Source: Pseudomonas pudica
Lineage (GTDB): Bacteria > Pseudomonadota > Gammaproteobacteria > Pseudomonadales > Pseudomonadaceae
Direction: 5' to 3'
Assembly (NCBI RefSeq): GCF_015680405.1
Contig: NZ_JADLJS010000020.1
Span: 1 to 64,000, forward strand
Length of the DNA stretch: 64,000 nt
Shown here: positions 17,410-28,840 of the stretch, in pieces
Layout: each line of letters opens with the position of its first letter
How positions within the stretch are numbered: the first letter of the stretch is position 1
The notes under the pieces: model-generated
Database searches by the model: none
Told to the model about the DNA's origin: nothing
The model's input: only the letters and a program-made list of their open reading frames with translations
Made by a program: the position numbers and the translations under genes

Positions 17410-17600
17410 ATTAAGCGCGCGCAATGGCATGCCATTGGCATCGGTGATCGGCATTTTGCTCTGGACAGGCTTGCAGGCCCGGTCGCTTATTTGGCAACGA
17501 CTGGGCCACACTAGGCCGCCAGGAGCACCACCGCAATGGCTCAAGGGCGCTAGGAAGCTATTTCAGAAATGGCCTACGCGCAACGGGAAAAATCTGATTA

Positions 17601-19778
17601 TCAGAAGTCATACCGCGCCCCAACCATCATGCTCCGCGACGGCCCGTAGAAGTTGAACGTCGAGGTTGACCCCACCCGCGACAGGTAGTCTCGGTCGAAC
17701 AGGTTGTTGATATTGAAGGTGGCCGTCAGCTTCGAAGTAACCGGATACGACAGCATTGCATCCACAGTCGCATAGCCTGGCGCGTCGATGCGCACACCGC
17801 CGTTCTCGGAATAGAAGTTGCTCATCGCCGAAATACCGCCACCAATGGCCAGGCCGTTCAGCGGCCCTTGGCTGATGGTGTACTTGCTCCACAGCGATGC
17901 CTGGTTGCGCGGCATGACGAAGAAGGTGGTTTCGGCATCGCCCTTGAGGGTTTCGGTTTCCATCCATGTGTAGCCGGCCAGCACTTCCCAGTTCGGCGTC
18001 AGCTTGCCGCTCACTTCCACTTCGGCGCCTTTCACACGGGTCTTGCCGGATGCAACAGAGTCAGTGGTAGCCACGCCGTCGGCGTCATACACGGTGGTCG
18101 CGCGGTTCTTGTCGGTCAGGCGGAACACCGAGAAGCGAGTATTCAGGTCGCCGCCGAAGTAGCTGCTCTTGAGGCCGAACTCGTACTGCTCGCCCTCACG
18201 CGGCTTGAGCACCCGGCCATTGCTGTCGGTGTCGGACTGCGGCTTGAACACCTGCGAATAGCTAGCGTACAGCGCGTGGTTCTCGTTCAGGTCGTAGACC
18301 AGGCCGCCATACGGGGTGAAGTGGCCATCCACGCGTTTGCTGTCGTTGGTGGTGGCGCCGCTGCTGAGGGTGGTGGTGTAGAAGTCACCGCGATACCAGC
18401 TGAAGCGGCCGCCGGCGATCAGCGCCAGCCGCTCGACCGGGCGGAAGGTGACCTTGGAGTACAGGCCGTATTCCTCTTCCTGCATACCGGTCTCGGTGCT
18501 GTAGTTGGGCGATGGCTTGGCGAACTGCTTCGGCGAGTATGTGTTGACGTTGATGGCGCCCAGGTTGGTAGTGCCGTTGAGGTACTCGGTGTCGTAGTTC
18601 TTGTAGTCGCTGCCGACCACGAATTCGCTGACCTGGCCGAAGGTTTCGAACGGCTGGCTGTAGCTGGCGTCCAGCGAGTAGGTGTCCTGGGTGAAATCGC
18701 GGGCGCTGGCGCGCTCGGAGTTGGCGCCAGTGGTGGCGTTGGTCGCGGTGAAGGCGTACAGGTAATTGGTGTCCCGGTGCGAGCCACGGGCAGCCACACG
18801 GCCATAGCCGCCGTTATCGAAGCGGTGGGTCAGCTCGGCGACCAGGTCGGTGGTCTTGCCGTCGAAGTAATTCCAGTCAGCACCCAGGAACTTCGAATGG
18901 CTGAAGTCGGGTACTTCGCCGGACAGCGTTGCCGGATAGCCGTTGTGCGGTGTGATGTTCTTCACTTCATGAATCAGGCCGAACGACAGGGTGGTGGCGT
19001 CGTCCAGGTCGACGTCCAGCGCACCGTAGTAGCTGTTGCTGGTGTTGGCGTTATAGTCGACTTCGCCATTGGTGTCGTCACGCGAGGCGATGAAGCGCCC
19101 GCGCACGCGGCCGGCATCATCCAGCGGCCCGCTCAGGTCGATTTCTTCGTGGTTGGTGTCCCAGGTGCCATAGCTGCCTTCGACGTGCCCCTGGAACTCG
19201 GCGGTCGGGCGCTTGCGCACCATGTTGACGATGCCGCCCAGTTCGCTGGTACTGCTGAACAACCCGGCCGGGCCACGCATGATCTCGATACGGTCGAATG
19301 CCGCCAGCGACGGTACTGTACCGAAGATGCTGGCCATGGGTGCCGGCAGGCCGTCGATATTGAACTCGCTGTACTCGTAGCCACGGGCATAGATAGACGA
19401 TCGGCCACTATCGTTGGTCAGGGTTCGCAGCCCGGCGGTGTACTTGGCCAGGTCATCGAGGTGCACGAACTGGCGGTCCTTGACGTAGTCCTGGGTGTAG
19501 ACGGTGATCGATTGCGGGATGTCCTTGAGCGCTGCGGGGGTCTTGGTACCCACGGTGGCGGCGTCCACGCTGTAGCCGCCGGTTTCTTCCGACGGCAGCA
19601 TGTCGTACAGGCGGTTGCCTTCGATGGTCAACGCCGGCAGGTCAAGCGCGCTGTCATCGGCAGACGCCTGGGTCGCTACCGATTCGGCCAGTGCCGACAA
19701 CGAAAACGGCGCAAGCAACCCCAGCACCAGCCAGCCCCGAACCCGTCGCGAGTCCCCCAAACTTTTGAAACTGCTCAT
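17601..19778 (-). CDS. TonB-dependent siderophore receptor
   Basis: A 725-residue outer-membrane receptor of the ferric-siderophore group. A signal peptide ends near SALA; the TonB box region (LPALTIEG) and plug domain (KDIPQSITVYTQDYV ... RIEIMRGPAGLFSS) are followed by a 22-strand-type barrel ending in the aromatic YDF. There is no N-terminal secretin/TonB signalling domain, so it is not a FecA/FpvA transducer; the divergent two-component system is the likely regulator. A Fur-like box lies in the shared intergenic region. Substrate class is not determinable, but the linked esterase suggests an ester-containing siderophore. Confidence 0.93.
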   Translation of the reverse strand: MSSFKSLGDSRRVRGWLVLGLLAPFSLSALAESVATQASADDSALDLPALTIEGNRLYDMLPSEETGGYSVDAATVGTKTPAALKDIPQSITVYTQDYVKDRQFVHLDDLAKYTAGLRTLTNDSGRSSIYARGYEYSEFNIDGLPAPMASIFGTVPSLAAFDRIEIMRGPAGLFSSTSELGGIVNMVRKRPTAEFQGHVEGSYGTWDTNHEEIDLSGPLDDAGRVRGRFIASRDDTNGEVDYNANTSNSYYGALDVDLDDATTLSFGLIHEVKNITPHNGYPATLSGEVPDFSHSKFLGADWNYFDGKTTDLVAELTHRFDNGGYGRVAARGSHRDTNYLYAFTATNATTGANSERASARDFTQDTYSLDASYSQPFETFGQVSEFVVGSDYKNYDTEYLNGTTNLGAINVNTYSPKQFAKPSPNYSTETGMQEEEYGLYSKVTFRPVERLALIAGGRFSWYRGDFYTTTLSSGATTNDSKRVDGHFTPYGGLVYDLNENHALYASYSQVFKPQSDTDSNGRVLKPREGEQYEFGLKSSYFGGDLNTRFSVFRLTDKNRATTVYDADGVATTDSVASGKTRVKGAEVEVSGKLTPNWEVLAGYTWMETETLKGDAETTFFVMPRNQASLWSKYTISQGPLNGLAIGGGISAMSNFYSENGGVRIDAPGYATVDAMLSYPVTSKLTATFNINNLFDRDYLSRVGSTSTFNFYGPSRSMMVGARYDF

Positions 19779-19805
19779 GACACACCTTTCCCCAAATGGT
19801 AGTAA

Positions 19806-19836
19806 TTCGCAAACGAAACAAGTTGCTTTTTGCGAA
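19806..19836. promoter_or_regulatory. Palindrome between receptor and two-component system
   Basis: TTCGCAAA (19806-19813) and TTTGCGAA (19829-19836) form perfect 8-bp arms with 15 bp between, their centres 23 bp apart (about two helical turns). A binding site for the divergent response regulator is a reasonable guess. Confidence 0.45.
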
Positions 19837-19932
19837 CGATACCGAAGGGAAATCGGGGGTGCAGCAGGATTAACCTTCTTAACACATCCAGGCGTTGCCC
19901 TCGCCCTGCCGGCAATGGGATGATTTGTAACT

Positions 19933-19949
19933 GATACGAATTCTCATTC
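19933..19949. promoter_or_regulatory. Candidate Fur box
   Basis: On the minus strand it reads GAATGAGAATTCGTATC, close to the Pseudomonas Fur consensus (GATAATGAGAATCATTATC type). It lies 11 bp before the response-regulator GTG and about 155 bp before the receptor ATG. Confidence 0.55.
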
Positions 19950-19959
19950 AAGGCTCGCC

Positions 19960-20651
19960 GTGCCCACCTCACTCCTCCTAGCCGAAGACGACGCACGCCT
20001 GCGTCAGGACCTGGAACGCCATTTCCTCAACCGGCGTTTCCGGGTGCACGCATGCGCCACCGGCGGCCAGGCCCTGGTTGCCATACAGCAATCACGGTTT
20101 GAGCTGGTGCTGCTGGACATCATGCTGCCGGGCGTCGATGGCCTCAGCCTGCTCGACGAGTTGCGCCGGCAGCAGGCGGTGCCGGTCATGCTGATGTCGG
20201 CGCTGGGGGCCGAGCAGGATCGCATCAGTGGCTTTACCCGGGGCGCGGACGATTACCTGCCCAAGCCCTTCAGCCTGGCCGAGCTGGACGCCCGAGTCGA
20301 TGCATTGCTGCGGCGTGTGGCGTTCGATCGCGGTATGGTGCTGCGTGCCGACGTCGGCGAGGTGATGCTCGATCACGACCGCCAGGACGTTATCCACAAC
20401 GGCAAGGCTGCCGGCCTGACCGCGTCCGAATTCCGCTTGCTGGCCACCCTGCGGGCCCACCCCGGCGAGGCCTTGAGCAAACCGTTTCTCTACCAGACCG
20501 TGCTGCACCGGGCCTACACCCGCCTGGACCGCGGCCTGGATGTGCATGTATGCAACCTGCGCCGCAAGCTGTCCGACATCGCGGCCCAGCACCTGCAGAT
20601 CCAGGCCATACGCGGCCAAGGGTACATCCTGGTCGACACGGAACAAGCCTG

Positions 20652-20652
<1 letters not shown>
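19960..20652 (+). CDS. OmpR-family response regulator
   Basis: A 230-residue transcription factor with a receiver domain (acidic pocket D10/D11, phospho-acceptor D53, Lys102) and a C-terminal winged helix of the OmpR/PhoB type (about residues 130-225, LTASEFRLLATL ... VCNLRRKL). The start is GTG 19960. It overlaps the kinase start by one base triplet (ATGA). Placement opposite a TonB receptor parallels PfeR and PirR of P. aeruginosa, which activate siderophore receptors; the same role is inferred here. Confidence 0.92.
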
Positions 20653-22971
<2,319 letters not shown>

Positions 22972-22976
22972 CCTGC

Positions 22977-23104
22977 ACTGGCCTCTTCGCGGGTAAACCC
23001 GCTCCCACAGAGCCACCACAGGCTTCACCTTCAGTAGCAACCTGTGCCCCACAGGTTCACTCGATCCCTGGGGAGCGGGTTTACCCGCGAAGAGGCCGAT
23101 ACAG
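22977..23104. repeat. REP pair
   Basis: Inverted REP units with cores GCGGGTAAACCCGC and GCGGGTTTACCCGC, between the convergent esterase and rtcB genes; also contains CCTGTGCCCCACAGG. Confidence 0.9.
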
Positions 23105-23116
23105 GCAGTCTCCCCG

Positions 23117-24322
23117 TCAGCCCTTCACACACACCACCTGCCGCAAGGTATGCACCACCTCCACCAGCTCCTGCTGCGCGCGCATCACCGCATCGATGTC
23201 CTTGTAGGCCATCGGGATCTCGTCGATCACCTCCTTGTCTTTGCGGCATTCCACATGAGCCGTGGCCCGCCGCTGGTCTTCCACGGTGAATCGGCTCTTG
23301 GCCTTGGTCCGGCTCATCACCCGGCCGGCACCATGGCTGCAGGAACAGAACGATTCCTCGTTGCCCAGCCCTCGCACGATGAAGCTCTTGGCGCCCATCG
23401 AGCCGGGAATGATGCCCAACTGCCCTTTCTGCGCCGACACCGCCCCTTTGCGCGTCACCAGCACTTCTCGCCCAAAATGCTGCTCGCGCTGCACATAGTT
23501 GTGGTGGCAGTTCACCGCTTCCAGGCTGGCTTCAAACGGTTTGCCCAGCGCCTTGCGAGCCGCACCGACCACTGCCAGCATCATCAGCTCGCGGTTCTGC
23601 CTGGCGTAGTCCTGCGCCCACTCCACCGCTTCGACGTAGTCGGCGAAATGGCGGCTGCCCTCCTCGAAATACGCAAGGTCCTTGTCCGGCAGGTTGGCCA
23701 GGTGCTGGCGCATGTCTGCCTGGGCCAGTTCGATGAACAGGTTGCCAATGGCATTGCCCACGCCCCGGGAGCCGCTGTGCAGCATGAACCAGACGCGGTC
23801 GGCCTCGTCCAGGCACACCTCGATGAAATGGTTGCCGCCGCCCAGCGTCCCCAGGTGATGACGGTTATTGGTCTTCTCCAGCCGCGGGTACTTGTCGGTG
23901 ATGGCCTTGAAGCGCCCGGCCAGCTGCCCCCAGGCCTTGTCCGCCTTGGCTGGCACATCGGCCCAGGCGCCCTGGTCACGTTTGCCGAAGGTCTTGCCAT
24001 GCGGCACGGCATGCTCGATGGCATTGCGCAGGCCATGCAGGTTGTCCGGCAGGTCGCGGGCGTGCAGCGACGTGCGCGCGGCGATCATGCCGCAGCCGAT
24101 ATCCACACCCACCGCAGAGGGAATGATTGCGCCAACCGTGGGAATGACGCTGCCGATGGTAGAGCCCTTGCCCAAGTGCACGTCCGGCATAACTGCCAGA
24201 TGCTTGAAGATGAACGGCATCTTGGCCGTGTTGAGCAGTTGCTTGCGGGCATCGTCTTCGACCGGGACGCCGTCGGTCCACAACTTGACCGGCTTGCCGC
24301 CGGCGACCTGGAGAATGTCCAT
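23117..24322 (-). CDS. rtcB: RNA-splicing ligase RtcB
   Basis: Mn/GTP-dependent ligase that joins RNA 2',3'-cyclic phosphate (3'-phosphate) ends to 5'-OH ends, used in RNA repair. The 401-residue protein closely resembles E. coli RtcB. Metal ligands are in VGVDIGCGM (Cys77), LGGGNHFIE and HSGSRGVGN; the guanylated histidine lies in CSCSHGAGRVMSRT. I place the start at ATG 24322 behind GAGGA; 7 more residues are possible upstream. No rtcA, rtcR or archease gene is adjacent, so this is an orphan copy. It is divergent from the FMN riboswitch. Confidence 0.95.
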   Translation of the reverse strand: MDILQVAGGKPVKLWTDGVPVEDDARKQLLNTAKMPFIFKHLAVMPDVHLGKGSTIGSVIPTVGAIIPSAVGVDIGCGMIAARTSLHARDLPDNLHGLRNAIEHAVPHGKTFGKRDQGAWADVPAKADKAWGQLAGRFKAITDKYPRLEKTNNRHHLGTLGGGNHFIEVCLDEADRVWFMLHSGSRGVGNAIGNLFIELAQADMRQHLANLPDKDLAYFEEGSRHFADYVEAVEWAQDYARQNRELMMLAVVGAARKALGKPFEASLEAVNCHHNYVQREQHFGREVLVTRKGAVSAQKGQLGIIPGSMGAKSFIVRGLGNEESFCSCSHGAGRVMSRTKAKSRFTVEDQRRATAHVECRKDKEVIDEIPMAYKDIDAVMRAQQELVEVVHTLRQVVCVKG

Positions 24323-24420
24323 GGGGCTGTTCCTCGAATGCATACCGGCATGATACCGCCAAAGGTCGTAGGGCCGTGGGTTGCCAGCGAGGTGGCAATG
24401 TGCTGTATGCTTGGCGGGTC

Positions 24421-24555
24421 TTCAGGGCGGGGTGAAAGTCCCCACCGGCGGTAAATCGAAAGATGAGCCCGCGAGCGCCCCGGCCATGCCGGGGGTCAGC
24501 AGATCTGGTGAGACTCCAGAGCCGACGGTCATAGTCCGGATGAAAGAAGGCGTCA
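24421..24555 (+). promoter_or_regulatory. FMN riboswitch (RFN element)
   Basis: All conserved RFN blocks are present in order: TTCAGGGCGGGGTGAAAGTC, CCCACCGGCGGTAAATC, GAGCCCGCGAGCG, GGTCAGCAGATCTGGTGAGA, CCAGAGCCGACGG and AGTCCGGATGAAAGAAGG. It precedes ribB and should lower its expression when FMN is plentiful. Confidence 0.97.
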
Positions 24556-24556
24556 G

Positions 24557-24594
24557 GCAGGGGCCATCCAGGCGCCCCTGCGCGCGCATTTTGT
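24557..24594 (+). terminator. Riboswitch expression platform hairpin
   Basis: GCAGGGGC (24557-24564) pairs with GCCCCTGC (24574-24581), followed a few bases later by ATTTTGTT. This fits a conditional terminator, although the T-run is short; control of the ribosome site is the alternative. Confidence 0.6.
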
Positions 24595-24635
24595 TCGCCC
24601 CGAGACGTTCATCGATCATTCACGAGGAGCGTTTC

Positions 24636-25286
24636 ATGTTCACCAGGCACCACCCGCAATTCCCCAATGTCAGCGCCGCCATCGCCGCCTTCCAGGCCGG
24701 TCGCCCGGTGCTGCTGCTCGACGACGACGACCGCGAGGACGAAGCGGACATCATCGCCGCCGCCGAGAACATCTCGCTGCAGACCATGGCCATGATGATT
24801 CGCGATTGCAGCGGCATCGTCTGCCTGTGCCTGGACGAGGCCACCGTCGACGAACTGCAACTGGCACCCATGGTGCAGAACAACCAGGCCCGCCACGGCA
24901 CCGGCTTCACCGTCACCATCGAGGCGGCGGAAGGCATTACCACAGGGGTGTCCGCCCAGGACCGCATCACCACAATTGGCGCGGCACTGCGCTCCACCGC
25001 CGACCAGCGCCATATCGTCAGCCCGGGGCATGTGTTCCCGCTGCGTGCCCGCAATGGCGGGGTGCTGACCCGCCGTGGCCACACCGAAGGCTCGGTAGAC
25101 CTGGCACGCCTGGCCGGGTTGCGACCGGCGGCAGTGCTGTGCGAACTGATGAACCCCGATGGCACGATGGCCCGTGGCGAGCAGGTGGCGGTGTATGCGC
25201 GGCAGTACAATCTGCCGGTGCTGACCATCGAGGAACTGGCGCGGTACCGTGAGGCCATGCTGGAGCTGGAGGCAGAGCCAGCCTGA
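24636..25286 (+). CDS. ribB: 3,4-dihydroxy-2-butanone 4-phosphate synthase
   Basis: Converts ribulose 5-phosphate to the four-carbon unit used by lumazine synthase in riboflavin synthesis. The 216-residue single-domain enzyme has the acidic loop LLDDDDREDEADIIAAAE, the block GTGFTVTIEAAEGITTGVSAQDR and HVFPLRARNGGVLTRRGHTEG. ATG 24636 follows CGAGGAGCG. This is a second DHBP synthase: another is the N-terminal half of RibBA (34236-35327). Only this copy is under the FMN riboswitch. Confidence 0.96.
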   Translation: MFTRHHPQFPNVSAAIAAFQAGRPVLLLDDDDREDEADIIAAAENISLQTMAMMIRDCSGIVCLCLDEATVDELQLAPMVQNNQARHGTGFTVTIEAAEGITTGVSAQDRITTIGAALRSTADQRHIVSPGHVFPLRARNGGVLTRRGHTEGSVDLARLAGLRPAAVLCELMNPDGTMARGEQVAVYARQYNLPVLTIEELARYREAMLELEAEPA

Positions 25287-25299
25287 CAGGCCACCTTGG

Positions 25300-25395
25300 G
25301 GCCATTCGCGGGCTTGCCCGCTCCCACAGGTACATCACAGTCTTCAAGACCTGTGGTGCGCCTGTGGGAGCGGGCAAGCCCGCGAAAAGGCCCTT
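25300..25395. repeat. REP pair
   Basis: Inverted REP units with cores GCGGGCTTGCCCGC and GCGGGCAAGCCCGC between ribB and xseB. Confidence 0.9.
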
Positions 25396-25483
25396 GAAAC
25401 CAACAGCGTTGCCCCTGAAGTTTGCTCCCCCCGCCCCGCTCTGCTAGTGTCGCGCCGTTCTGAATGCCACCGAGACAGTCGCC

Positions 25484-25726
25484 ATGGCCCGCAAAAAAGC
25501 CTCCCTCGATTTCGAGCAATCCCTCGCAGACCTGCAAGCACTGGTCGAGCGCCTGGAGAACGGCGAGTTGTCGCTGGAAGAGTCGCTGGCCGCCTTCGAG
25601 CAAGGCATCGCCCTGACCCGCGATTGCCAGGGCGCCCTGGCCCAGGCCGAACAGAAGGTGCAGATCCTGCTGGAACGCGATGGCGAGCTGGCTGCCCAGC
25701 CCTTCGACGCGGAGCCCGAGGCATGA
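25484..25726 (+). CDS. xseB: Exonuclease VII small subunit
   Basis: An 80-residue subunit of the single-strand exonuclease VII. The family pattern [33 protein letters not shown] is complete, forming the two helices that coat the large subunit XseA (not in this window). It heads the xseB-ispA-dxs operon; its TGA overlaps the ispA ATG. Confidence 0.97.
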   Translation: MARKKASLDFEQSLADLQALVERLENGELSLEESLAAFEQGIALTRDCQGALAQAEQKVQILLERDGELAAQPFDAEPEA

Positions 25727-26610
25727 TCGGCACCTACCAGGCCAGCTGCCAGGCGCGGGTCGACGCCGCCCTCGAACCGTTGTTCGTCGCCCCGACCAAG
25801 GAACTCGAACGCCTTTACGCCGCCATGCGCTACAGCGTGATGAACGGTGGCAAACGTGTTCGTCCGCTGCTGGCCTACGCGGCCTGCGAAGCCTTGGGCG
25901 CCCCGGCCGAACAGGCCAACGGCGCAGCCTGTGCGGTGGAACTGATCCACGCCTACTCGCTGGTGCATGACGACCTGCCGGCCATGGATGACGACGACCT
26001 GCGCCGCGGCCAGCCGACCACCCACAAAGCCTTCGATGAAGCCTGCGCGATCCTCGCCGGCGACGGTTTGCAGAGCCTGGCCTTCAGTGCCCTGCTCGAC
26101 CCGCGCCTGAGCCCGCAGGCTGACAGCATTCGCCTGGCCATGGTCCAGGCCCTGGCCAAGGCGGCCGGCCCGGCAGGCATGGTCGGTGGCCAGGCCATCG
26201 ACCTGGGCTCGGTTGGCCTGAAGCTGGACCAGCAGGCGCTGGAATTCATGCACCGGCACAAGACCGGTGCGCTGATCGAAGCCAGCGTGCGCCTCGGCGC
26301 CCTGGCCAGCGCCCGCGCCGAACAGGCGCAACTGGATGCCCTGCAGAGCTATGCACAGGCCATCGGCCTGGCATTCCAGGTGCAGGACGACATCCTGGAT
26401 GTGGAAAGCGACACCGCCACACTGGGCAAACGCCAAGGGGCTGATATCGCCCGCGACAAACCGACCTACCCGGCGCTGCTGGGCCTGGAAGCGGCCAAGG
26501 CCTATGCGATCGAATTGCGTGACCAGGCGCTGGTCGCACTGGAAGGCTTTGCCGAAAAGGCCGAGCCGCTGCGGGCGCTGGCGCGTTACATCGTCGAACG
26601 CCGCAACTGA
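25723..26610 (+). CDS. ispA: Farnesyl diphosphate synthase
   Basis: Condenses isopentenyl diphosphate with dimethylallyl/geranyl diphosphate to give C15 farnesyl diphosphate, precursor of undecaprenyl and quinone side chains. The 295-residue enzyme carries both Asp-rich motifs: [14 protein letters not shown] and, later, DDILDVESD, plus NGGKRVRP for diphosphate binding. The start overlaps the xseB stop by four bases. dxs, 202 bp downstream beyond a REP pair, supplies its substrate pathway. Confidence 0.97.
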   Translation: MIGTYQASCQARVDAALEPLFVAPTKELERLYAAMRYSVMNGGKRVRPLLAYAACEALGAPAEQANGAACAVELIHAYSLVHDDLPAMDDDDLRRGQPTTHKAFDEACAILAGDGLQSLAFSALLDPRLSPQADSIRLAMVQALAKAAGPAGMVGGQAIDLGSVGLKLDQQALEFMHRHKTGALIEASVRLGALASARAEQAQLDALQSYAQAIGLAFQVQDDILDVESDTATLGKRQGADIARDKPTYPALLGLEAAKAYAIELRDQALVALEGFAEKAEPLRALARYIVERRN

Positions 26611-26616
26611 TTTGAT

Positions 26617-26730
26617 TGGGGCCGCTGTGCGGCCCTTCGCGGGCGCGCCCGCTCCCACGGGGTCCTCACCGCTCTCGAGCCCTGTACCTGAGGGAGCGGG
26701 CGTGCCCGCGAAGGGCTGCAAAGCTGCCCC
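26617..26730. repeat. REP pair
   Basis: Inverted REP units with cores GCGGGCGCGCCCGC and GCGGGCGTGCCCGC inside the ispA-dxs gap. The outermost bases (GGGGCCGC / GGGC) also pair. Confidence 0.88.
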
Positions 26731-26812
26731 ATGCGACACCCGTCTGAATGGGCAGTATTTCCTACAATGGGGTAAACTGCCGCCTCTTCACACACCTATA
26801 ACGACTCGCCTG

Positions 26813-28708
26813 ATGCCCACGACGTTTCAAGAGATCCCCCGCGAACGCCCGGTCACGCCGTTGCTCGACCGCGCTGACACGCCTGCCGGCCTGCGCCGGC
26901 TGGCCGAAGCCGACCTGGAGACCCTGGCCGACGAATTGCGCCAGGAACTGCTCTACACCGTGGGTCAGACCGGTGGGCATTTTGGTGCCGGCCTGGGTGT
27001 CATCGAGCTGACCATCGCCCTGCACTACGTCTTCGACACGCCCGACGACCGGCTGGTGTGGGACGTGGGCCACCAGGCCTACCCGCACAAGATCCTCACC
27101 GGGCGCCGTGACCGCATGCTCAGCCTGCGCCAGAAAGACGGCATTGCCGCCTTCCCGCGCCGCAGCGAGAGCGAGTACGACACCTTCGGCGTCGGCCACT
27201 CCAGCACCTCGATCAGCGCCGCACTGGGCATGGCCATTGCCGCTCGCCTGCAGAACAGCGACCGCAAGTCGATCGCGGTGATCGGTGACGGTGCGCTGAC
27301 CGCCGGCATGGCCTTCGAGGCGTTGAACCACGCCCAGGAAGTCAACGCCGACATGCTGGTGATCCTCAACGACAACGACATGTCGATTTCGCGCAACGTC
27401 GGCGGCCTGTCCAACTACCTGGCCAAGATCCTCTCCAGCCGCACCTACGCGAGCATGCGCGAAGGCAGCAAGAAAGTGCTGTCGCGCCTGCCGGGAGCCT
27501 GGGAAATTGCCCGCCGCACCGAGGAGTACGCCAAAGGCATGCTGGTGCCGGGCACGCTGTTCGAAGAACTGGGCTGGAACTACATCGGCCCGATCGACGG
27601 CCACGACCTGCCGACCATGATCGCCACCCTGCGCAACATGCGTGACCTCAAGGGCCCGCAGTTCCTGCACGTGGTGACCAAGAAGGGCAAGGGCTTCGCC
27701 CCGGCCGAGATCGACCCGATCGGCTACCACGCCATCACCAAGCTGGAGCCGGCCGACAAACCCGCCGCACCGAAGAAAGCCAGCGGCCCGAAATACTCCG
27801 CGGTGTTCGGCCAGTGGCTGTGCGACATGGCTGCCGCCGACAACCGCCTGGTGGGCATTACCCCGGCGATGAAGGAAGGCTCCGACCTGGTCGACTTCAG
27901 CGAGCGCTACCCGGAGCGTTACTTCGACGTGGCGATCGCCGAACAGCATGCCGTGACCCTTGCGGCCGGCATGGCCTGCGAGGGCAGCAAGCCGGTGGTG
28001 GCGATCTACTCCACCTTCCTGCAACGCGCCTACGACCAGCTGATCCACGACGTGGCGGTACAGAACCTCGACGTACTGTTCGCCATTGACCGCGCTGGCC
28101 TGGTCGGCGAAGACGGCCCGACCCACGCGGGCAGCTACGACCTGTCGTACCTGCGCTGCATCCCGGGCATGCTGGTGATGACCCCAAGCGACGAGAACGA
28201 GCTGCGCAAGATGCTCAGCACCGGCCACCTGTACAACGGCCCGGCGGCTGTGCGCTACCCGCGTGGCACCGGCCCGAACGCGCCGATCAGTGGTGACCTG
28301 GAGCCGCTGGAAATCGGCAAGGGCGTGGTCCGTCGCCAAGGCGAGAAAGCCGCCTTGCTGGTGTTTGGGGTGCAACTGGCCGAAGCCATGCAGGTGGCTG
28401 AGCAAATCAACGCTACCGTGGTCGACATGCGCTTCGTCAAACCGCTGGACGAGGCGCTGGTGCTGAAGCTGGCTGCAAGCCATGAGCTGCTGGTGACCAT
28501 CGAAGAGAACGCCATCATGGGCGGTGCTGGTGCGGCTGTGGGTGAGTTCCTGGCTAGCCAGGCGATCGTGAAACCGCTGCTGCACCTGGGGTTGCCGGAC
28601 ATCTATGTCGAGCACGCCAAGCCTGCGCAGATGCTGGCTGAGTGTGGGCTGGATGCGGCCGGGATCGAGGCTTCGGTGAAGGCTCGGATGACCAGGCTCG
28701 GGTTGTAG
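26813..28708 (+). CDS. dxs: 1-deoxy-D-xylulose-5-phosphate synthase
   Basis: First enzyme of the MEP isoprenoid pathway: joins pyruvate and glyceraldehyde 3-phosphate, using thiamine diphosphate. The 631-residue protein has the TPP/Mg motif [17 protein letters not shown] ... NDNDMSIS, the N-terminal [15 protein letters not shown] with its His, and the pyrimidine-domain block [15 protein letters not shown]. Length is normal for the family. A TACAAT box lies 45 bp before the ATG, so dxs may also have its own promoter. Confidence 0.98.
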   Translation: MPTTFQEIPRERPVTPLLDRADTPAGLRRLAEADLETLADELRQELLYTVGQTGGHFGAGLGVIELTIALHYVFDTPDDRLVWDVGHQAYPHKILTGRRDRMLSLRQKDGIAAFPRRSESEYDTFGVGHSSTSISAALGMAIAARLQNSDRKSIAVIGDGALTAGMAFEALNHAQEVNADMLVILNDNDMSISRNVGGLSNYLAKILSSRTYASMREGSKKVLSRLPGAWEIARRTEEYAKGMLVPGTLFEELGWNYIGPIDGHDLPTMIATLRNMRDLKGPQFLHVVTKKGKGFAPAEIDPIGYHAITKLEPADKPAAPKKASGPKYSAVFGQWLCDMAAADNRLVGITPAMKEGSDLVDFSERYPERYFDVAIAEQHAVTLAAGMACEGSKPVVAIYSTFLQRAYDQLIHDVAVQNLDVLFAIDRAGLVGEDGPTHAGSYDLSYLRCIPGMLVMTPSDENELRKMLSTGHLYNGPAAVRYPRGTGPNAPISGDLEPLEIGKGVVRRQGEKAALLVFGVQLAEAMQVAEQINATVVDMRFVKPLDEALVLKLAASHELLVTIEENAIMGGAGAAVGEFLASQAIVKPLLHLGLPDIYVEHAKPAQMLAECGLDAAGIEASVKARMTRLGL

Positions 28709-28711
28709 TCC

Positions 28712-28835
28712 CTGGGGCCGCTTTGCGGCCCTTTCGCGACACAAGGCCGCTCCCACAAAGGTCGTGCAAGCACCAAGCCTTGCGCAGTCCCTGTGGGAGC
28801 GGCCTTGCGTCGCGATCGAGGGCGCAGCCCTCGCA
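28712..28835. repeat. REP-like pair, variant class
   Basis: The repeat differs from the common type: CTTTCGCGACACAAGGCCGCTCCCACA and inverted partner TGTGGGAGCGGCCTTGCGTCGCGA, bordered by small palindromes (GGCCGCTTTGCGGCC, GAGGGCGCAGCCCTC). It separates the convergent dxs and binding-protein genes. Confidence 0.85.
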
Positions 28836-28840
28836 AAAGC

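Noticed and set aside
17868..19802. 644-codon plus-strand frame opposite the TonB receptor
   Set aside because: Shadow of the receptor gene, whose plug and barrel motifs are clear on the minus strand.
26763..26768. Stand-alone dxs promoter (TACAAT)
   Set aside because: No -35 element at suitable spacing and dxs can be read from the xseB promoter; evidence too weak for a feature.
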